Below are positions 58,960 to 64,000 of a DNA stretch of 64,000 nt, in pieces. A program made the translations under genes and the position numbers. Each line of letters begins with the position of its first letter. The first letter of the stretch is position 1. Source of the DNA: UM-FILTER-40-17 sp032251335 (GTDB lineage: Bacteria; Bacteroidota; Bacteroidia; Flavobacteriales; Flavobacteriaceae); the NCBI GenBank assembly GCA_032251335.1, contig JAVVDW010000003.1, positions 122,188 to 186,187 on the forward strand, given 5' to 3'. The notes beneath the pieces were generated by a model that did no database searches, was not told the DNA's origin, and worked only from the letters and a program-made list of their open reading frames with translations.

Positions 58960-61900
58960 ATGCTCAAAAACCCCCTGCTCGATTTAAGAAACCACGAATT
59001 TGAAGAAGTTGCATTTGGCGAATTAATGCAAAACAGAATCAATAGGATTCTTATCGTTTGTTCTAACTATGATTATTATATGTTAGAAGAAGACGGCAGA
59101 ATAGATGAGCGAATTTTTAACGAATATACCGATTTAAACTTAAGGTATCCCCCAAGTTTTGTTCACGCTAACTCCGCAAAGAGAGCGATTAAATTAATGA
59201 CCGAAGTTAAAATTGACTTGGTCATAACATGGTTGGATATTGGAAATTACAACGCTTTTGAGACTTCAAAAGAAATAAAAGAAGCTTTTCCGGATGTTCC
59301 TATAGCCGCATTAAGTTTTTACTCTTCAGAATTAAGGAGCAAATTAGAAAAAAGCAATAAAGGCATTATTGATTTTGTTTTTCATTGGAACGGAAATGTT
59401 GACATTTTTTTGGCAATCATTAAATTGACAGAAGACAGAATGAACGCCAAAAGAGACATTAATCAAATTGGTGTCAAAGCTATTCTGATGGTTGAAGATT
59501 CTTTAAAATTCTACTCCAGGTATTTGCCCATTATTTATAAAATCCTTTTAAAACAGACCCGTGCGTTTATGTCTGAAGGATTAAATGAGCACAGAAGTAT
59601 GATGCTTATGCGGGGACGTCCAAAAATTTTGCTGGCAAACACCTATGAAGAAGGCCTGTCCCTTTTTGAAAAATATAAAAGTAATCTATTGGGAGTAATC
59701 TCAGATGTTAATTATTTTAAAGATGGTAAAAGAGACCCGGAAGCGGGTTTTGAATTTTTAAAATATGTGCGAAGCTCTCAGCGCTATTTCCCTTTTTTAA
59801 TCCAATCGTCAGATCAAGAAAACGAAAAAAAAACCCTTGAGCTAAAAGGAAAATTTTTGTACAAACACTCCGAAACATTAGGGACAGATTTAAAAAACTA
59901 TATCAACAAATATTTTTCATTTGGCGACTTTGAATTTTGGGATCCCGAGCAAATGAAAGTTTTAGAAGTTGTTAAAAACCTAAGCGAGCTTCAAAAAGCA
60001 TTAAAAACTGTCACGAAAGCATCTATTGCTTATCATGCCAAACGCAGCGAATATTCTAAATGGTTAAAATCCAGAGCGTTATTCCCGTTAGCCAATCTAT
60101 TCAGTAATGTTGAGTATGACGATTTTGAAGATGTAGAACAAATTAGGGAATTCTTAATTGAAGCCATACGGGTTTATAGTATTTATCGGTCTAGAGGCGT
60201 AATTGTAAAATTTGACAAAGAAAAGTATGATGAATATTTAGGCTTTGCAAGAATAGGAGAAGGCTCGCTTGGAGGTAAAGGCCGAGGGCTAGCCTTTATA
60301 GATTCGTTTTTAAAACGCCATAAACTGTTTAGTAAATATGAAGATGTTCATATTTCCATACCACGAACAGTTGTTATAAGTACAGAGGTTTTTGATGAAT
60401 TTATAGAACAACACGATTTAATTAGGTTTGCGGCCAGTTCAAATAATGATGATGAAATTTTAAACAAATTCATTTCAAAACCTTTGCCTAAGTGGGTCTT
60501 AGAAGATGTTCAAGCATTTTTAAACGTAATTAAAAGACCTATTGCCGTCCGTTCATCAAGTGTTTTGGAAGACTCCCATTTTCAGCCTTTTGCAGGCGTG
60601 TTTGCCACATATATGATTCCAAACACTAACGATAGCAATATGTTAGAAATGGTGTCCAATGCCATTAAATCGGTAATGGCATCTGCCTTTTTCCAAGCCA
60701 GCAAAGCATATCTAAAAGCAACCGCACATACTATTGAAGAAGATAAAATGGCCGTTATCCTTCAAGAGCTCACCGGGAAAAAATACGATGATATCTATTA
60801 TCCAAATATTTCGGGTGTTGCTAAATCGATTAACTTCTATCCCATAGGAAACGAAAAACCAAATGAAGGAATCGCAAATATTGCTATGGGCTTAGGTGAA
60901 ATTATAGTTGGTGGCGGGCGCAGTTTGCGTTTTTCACCATATCACCCTAAAAAAGTCTTACAATTATCATCGCCAGGCTCTACTCAACGAGAAACACAAC
61001 AGTATTTTTATGGTTTAGACCTAGATCCCAAAAGCTATAAAGTTTCAACAAGTGAGGCTATAAATAAAAAAAAGGTTACCATAAGGCAAGCCAAAAACCA
61101 TCCTTCATTAAAATTTGTTGCTTCAACGTACGATTTACAAAATAATGTTATCAGGTCAGGAGTCTTACATGACGGAATAAGGGTTGTAACTTTTGATAAT
61201 GTTTTAAAGTATGACACATTCCCTTTGCCCGAAATTTTAAAGGATTTATTGCACATTGGCCAACGCGAAATGCGAAATCCTATTGAAATAGAATTTGCGG
61301 TAAACCTGGATGTTCCAAAAGGACAACCCAGAATTTTTAGCTTTTTGCAAATAAGGCCCATTGTTGAAAGTATTGCCGCAAACCATGAACTACCCAAGGA
61401 TTTCAAAATTGAAGACAGTATTATTTATTCAGAATCTGCCTTGGGAAACGGCACTTACAGCCATATAAAAGATTTTGTTTATGTCAAACCAGAAACATTC
61501 AATCCGGCCAATACAAGAAAAATAGCATCGGCCGTTGAACAAATAAATAAAAAGTTTTCCGAACATGACGATCAATACATTTTAGTTGGCCCCGGAAGAT
61601 GGGGATCAAGTGACCCATGGTTAGGCATCCCCGTAATTTGGCCTCAAATTTCTTCTGCGAAAATAATTGTGGAAGCAGGCTTAAATGACTTTAGAATAGA
61701 CCCCAGCCAAGGCACACATTTTTTTCAAAATTTGACCTCTTTTAAAGTGGGGTATTTTACTATTAACCCCTTTATGGACGACGGCTTTCTCGATTTAGAT
61801 TACTTAAACAAACAAAAAGCCTGTTATGAGGATGAATACTTAAGACACATTTGTTTTAACGATCCATTGACTATTATTATCGAAGGCAAAAGCAATAAGG

Positions 61901-61992
61901 CCGCAATATATAAATCAGGATTTAAAATGAATAGACATCCAGAAACGTTAGAAAACACCATTGACGATTCACCTCCTGAAGGTTTTATGTAA
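58960..61992 (+). CDS. double-receiver protein with PEP-synthase-type ATP-grasp domain
   Basis: A 1010-residue cytosolic protein. Residues about 20-155 form a receiver-like domain without clear acceptor residues; about 172-320 form a second one with VED (Glu179, Asp180) and the possible acceptor Asp249 in GVISDVNYFKDG. Residues about 430-800 match the ATP-grasp part of PEP synthase/PPDK (EGSLGGKGRGLAF, RPIAVRSSSVLEDS). The phosphohistidine swivel domain and PEP-binding barrel are not seen, so it cannot be an ordinary PEP synthase. The last 200 residues include VGPGRWGSSDPWLG and are unassigned. It lies 31 bases after the first gdhA. The role is unknown; phosphorylation of a protein or metabolite under phosphorelay control is one possibility. 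Confidence 0.8.
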   Translation: MLKNPLLDLRNHEFEEVAFGELMQNRINRILIVCSNYDYYMLEEDGRIDERIFNEYTDLNLRYPPSFVHANSAKRAIKLMTEVKIDLVITWLDIGNYNAFETSKEIKEAFPDVPIAALSFYSSELRSKLEKSNKGIIDFVFHWNGNVDIFLAIIKLTEDRMNAKRDINQIGVKAILMVEDSLKFYSRYLPIIYKILLKQTRAFMSEGLNEHRSMMLMRGRPKILLANTYEEGLSLFEKYKSNLLGVISDVNYFKDGKRDPEAGFEFLKYVRSSQRYFPFLIQSSDQENEKKTLELKGKFLYKHSETLGTDLKNYINKYFSFGDFEFWDPEQMKVLEVVKNLSELQKALKTVTKASIAYHAKRSEYSKWLKSRALFPLANLFSNVEYDDFEDVEQIREFLIEAIRVYSIYRSRGVIVKFDKEKYDEYLGFARIGEGSLGGKGRGLAFIDSFLKRHKLFSKYEDVHISIPRTVVISTEVFDEFIEQHDLIRFAASSNNDDEILNKFISKPLPKWVLEDVQAFLNVIKRPIAVRSSSVLEDSHFQPFAGVFATYMIPNTNDSNMLEMVSNAIKSVMASAFFQASKAYLKATAHTIEEDKMAVILQELTGKKYDDIYYPNISGVAKSINFYPIGNEKPNEGIANIAMGLGEIIVGGGRSLRFSPYHPKKVLQLSSPGSTQRETQQYFYGLDLDPKSYKVSTSEAINKKKVTIRQAKNHPSLKFVASTYDLQNNVIRSGVLHDGIRVVTFDNVLKYDTFPLPEILKDLLHIGQREMRNPIEIEFAVNLDVPKGQPRIFSFLQIRPIVESIAANHELPKDFKIEDSIIYSESALGNGTYSHIKDFVYVKPETFNPANTRKIASAVEQINKKFSEHDDQYILVGPGRWGSSDPWLGIPVIWPQISSAKIIVEAGLNDFRIDPSQGTHFFQNLTSFKVGYFTINPFMDDGFLDLDYLNKQKACYEDEYLRHICFNDPLTIIIEGKSNKAAIYKSGFKMNRHPETLENTIDDSPPEGFM

Positions 61993-62084
61993 AATAAAAA
62001 AGACACTCCCTAAAACTACATCCCGATTTATTGAATTAACAAAAATCACCAACATAAATTATGAATTATTGAATTTAATATTGG

Positions 62085-62092
62085 TATTTTTG
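62085..62092 (+). promoter_or_regulatory. -7 box TATTTTTG of second gdhA
   Basis: Exact TAnnTTTG match 34 bases before the start codon; a TTG lies 13 bases upstream, shorter than the usual spacing. Confidence 0.45.
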
Positions 62093-62126
62093 TAGTATAT
62101 TTTAAACACTTTTATATATAAAGATT

Positions 62127-63464
62127 ATGAATGTGAAAAACATTTTGACAAACCTTGAAACCAAGCACCCCGGCGAAAAGGAATACTTACAAGCCGTACA
62201 TGAAGTATTGGAATCCATTGAAAATATTTATAATGAAAACCCGCAATATGAGTCTGCTAAAATCATTGAAAGATTAGTAGAGCCAGACCGTATTTTAACG
62301 TTTAGGGTTTCTTGGGTGGATGACGAAGGTCAAGTTCATGTTAACCTAGGTTACAGAATCCAATTTAACAACGCCATTGGACCTTACAAAGGCGGCATTA
62401 GACTGCACCCTAGCGTGAATTTGAGTATCCTTAAATTTTTAGGATTTGAACAAACCTTTAAAAATGCCCTGACTACTTTGCCTTTAGGAGGTGCCAAAGG
62501 AGGATCTGATTTTAACCCAAAAGGAAAATCAGATGCAGAAATTATGCGTTTTTGCCAAGCCTTTATGTTAGAACTATGGCGTATGGTTGGGCCTAATACA
62601 GATGTCCCTGCCGGAGACATTGGTACCGGTGGCAGAGAAATTGGTTATTTGTATGGAATGTACAAAAAACTTCAAATGGAAAACACAGGGGTTTTTACAG
62701 GAAAAGGGCTTAATTGGGGAGGCAGCTTGATAAGACCGGAAGCTACCGGCTTTGGAGCTACCTATTTCACCAACGAAATGTTAGCCGTTAACAATGATTC
62801 CTTTAAGGGAAAAACCGTTAGCGTTTCCGGGTTTGGTAATGTAGCTTGGGGCGTAGCGCTTAAAGTAACTGAATTGGGCGGTAAAGTTGTTACCATTTCT
62901 GGACCTGATGGCTATATTTATGACGAAAAAGGATTAGATGCAGATAAAATAGACTATTTGCTAGCGCTTAGAGCGTCTAATAATGATGTTGTTTCTCCAT
63001 ATGCTGATGAGTTTCCTGAAGCTAAATTTTTTGCAGATAAGAAACCTTGGGAAGTAAAATGCGATATAGCAATGCCTTGTGCCACTCAAAATGAGTTAAA
63101 TGGAGAAGATGCCAAAAAATTAATAGCCAATGGGGTTAAATATGTAGCCGAAGTTTCTAATATGGGATGTACCCCAGAGGCAATAGAAGTTTTTCATGAT
63201 ACGCAAATACCTTTTGGACCCGGAAAAGCAGTTAATGCAGGAGGTGTCGGTGTTTCTGGTTTAGAAATGTCACAAAACGCAATGAAATTAAATTGGACTG
63301 CCGAAGAAGTTGACGCCAAATTGCATCAAATGATGACATCAATACATGCTGCATGTATTAAATTTGGAACTCAAGACAACGGATATATAAACTATGTAAA
63401 AGGAGCCAATATTGCCGGCTTTATTAAAGTTGCAGATGCCATGTTGGATCAAGGTATCGTTTAG
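62127..63464 (+). CDS. gdhA: glutamate dehydrogenase, second copy
   Basis: A 445-residue paralogue of the enzyme at 57585-58928 with the same motifs (GPYKGGIRLHPSVNLSILKFL, TTLPLGGAKGGSDFNPKGKSD, PAGDIGTGGREIGYL) and the Rossmann loop VSVSGFGNVAWGVA. The change from GSGNVAQYA to GFGNVAWGVA could alter coenzyme choice, so the two may differ in NAD or NADP use or in direction. Codon use is strongly A/T-ending, as in the gene before it and unlike the first copy. It has its own -7 box and a strong terminator at 63492-63528, so it is transcribed as a single gene. Confidence 0.94.
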   Translation: MNVKNILTNLETKHPGEKEYLQAVHEVLESIENIYNENPQYESAKIIERLVEPDRILTFRVSWVDDEGQVHVNLGYRIQFNNAIGPYKGGIRLHPSVNLSILKFLGFEQTFKNALTTLPLGGAKGGSDFNPKGKSDAEIMRFCQAFMLELWRMVGPNTDVPAGDIGTGGREIGYLYGMYKKLQMENTGVFTGKGLNWGGSLIRPEATGFGATYFTNEMLAVNNDSFKGKTVSVSGFGNVAWGVALKVTELGGKVVTISGPDGYIYDEKGLDADKIDYLLALRASNNDVVSPYADEFPEAKFFADKKPWEVKCDIAMPCATQNELNGEDAKKLIANGVKYVAEVSNMGCTPEAIEVFHDTQIPFGPGKAVNAGGVGVSGLEMSQNAMKLNWTAEEVDAKLHQMMTSIHAACIKFGTQDNGYINYVKGANIAGFIKVADAMLDQGIV

Positions 63465-63491
63465 GTTACTCTTTACAGAAACTCAAAAATG

Positions 63492-63528
63492 AAACCGCCT
63501 CAATCATCAAATGGAGGCGGTTTTTTTT
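63492..63528 (+). terminator. terminator of second gdhA
   Basis: AAACCGCCTC (63492-63501) and GAGGCGGTTT (63514-63523) form a 10-bp stem followed by a run of T, 27 bases past the gdhA stop. Confidence 0.9.
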
Positions 63529-63615
63529 ATTTTTATGAAAAAGCCTTATTTAGTCGCTCCTTAAATTATATATAATAACCTGTTTTTCAGTAAAATATAT
63601 TCAAAAAAGCTTGTT

Positions 63616-63623
63616 TATATTTG
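63616..63623 (+). promoter_or_regulatory. -7 box TATATTTG of the transposase gene
   Basis: Exact TAnnTTTG match, 39 bases upstream of the transposase ATG. Confidence 0.5.
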
Positions 63624-63662
63624 CAAGTTTTCGTATCTTAGGGCTTTAAAACCTTGCAAATT

Positions 63663-64000
63663 ATGTTAGGAAAAAGCCCTTTGCCACAGTCAGAATTATT
63701 TCGTCCGATGCTGGTTGATTTTATAGACAAAAGCCACGAATTGTTTTTGTTATCAGAAAAAATAGACTGGGATTATTTTGAGAATGAATTTGAGCCGCTC
63801 TATTCTCATATCGGAAAGCCCAGTGTGCCGATACGTTTTATGGTAGGGTGCTTGCTCTTAAAACACCTGTATAACTTAGGTGACGAGCGTGTTCCAAAAG
63901 CCTGGGAGGGCAACCCCTATATGCAATATTTCTGCGGAGGGGTTTTCTTTGAACATAAATTTCCCTGCGACCCAAGTGATTTTGTCCACTTCCGTAAACG
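63663..64000 (+). mobile_element. IS5-type transposase, N-terminal part
   Basis: The frame is open from the ATG at 63663 to the end of the window (112 codons visible). The sequence FIDKSHELFLLSEKIDWDYF, then GKPSVPIRFMVGCLLLKHLYNLGDE and YMQYFCGG, matches the N-terminal DUF772 domain of IS5-type transposases; the catalytic DDE domain would lie beyond the window. The left inverted repeat should lie between the gdhA terminator and about 63610, but I cannot define it without the right end. The element sits next to an A/T-rich gene block. Confidence 0.88.

Noticed and set aside
58960..61992. Ordinary phosphoenolpyruvate synthase
   Set aside because: Only the ATP-grasp part is recognisable; the GGxxSHAA-type phosphohistidine motif and the PEP-binding barrel are absent, and two receiver domains occupy the N-terminus.

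Overview
The window looks like a piece of chromosome from a marine-type member of the Bacteroidota, most likely Flavobacteriia. The evidence is a SusC/SusD glycan-uptake locus, a type IX secretion cargo with a PorP/SprF partner, lipoproteins with short Bacteroidota-style lipoboxes, weak ribosome binding sites, and several promoters with the Bacteroidota -7 box TAnnTTTG. The species cannot be fixed from sequence reading alone.

Layout. 1-1992: end of a FabH-like ketosynthase gene, then a methyltransferase and a GT2 glycosyltransferase. 2054-8268: PafA-type phosphatase, a small lipoprotein, DUF456 protein, CmoA, an isoprenylcysteine-methyltransferase-like membrane enzyme, a small conserved protein and AhcY. 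8445-36698: a large beta-1,3-glucan (laminarin-type) utilization locus, all on the minus strand. 36711-40706: YbbP/YbbA ABC transporter divergent from TesA. 40852-42501: SGLT-like sodium symporter. 42617-45406: PorP/SprF protein and a frameshifted lectin-like T9SS cargo. 45702-46839: XRE regulator and membrane protein set between two copies of the initiator-tRNA terminator, then tRNA-fMet. 46952-51060: AGCS symporter, Era, PurH. 51088-56568: mreB-mreC-mreD-pbp2-rodA cell-shape operon. 56572-63464: outer-membrane barrel protein, two glutamate dehydrogenase genes and, between them, a receiver/ATP-grasp protein. 63663-64000: start of an IS5-type transposase.

How the glucan locus may work. A propeller/LuxR regulator (31892-34723) lies upstream of SusC and SusD. 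A seven-module surface lipoprotein and GH16 lipoproteins would bind and cut the polymer outside the cell. A GH3, a two-domain GH-A/GH16 enzyme and a GH17 lipoprotein would act at the surface or in the periplasm. The downstream part is unusual: an MFS (GPH-type) transporter is fused at its C-terminus to a GH17 domain, followed by a second free GH17 without signal peptide and preceded by a large GH94/GH149-like phosphorylase that also lacks a signal peptide. Read together, this suggests import of beta-1,3-gluco-oligosaccharides across the inner membrane, trimming on the cytoplasmic side and phosphorolysis to glucose-1-phosphate. This is inference from domain content and family topology, not shown directly.

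Other points worth attention are four GTTGAG sites at helical spacing upstream of susC, near-identical repeated modules in the surface protein, a REC-REC-ATP-grasp protein without a phosphohistidine domain between two gdhA genes, a frameshift in the lectin-like cargo, and the tRNA-terminator duplication around a small XRE operon. One 68-base run of N (26825-26892) interrupts the surface protein gene.
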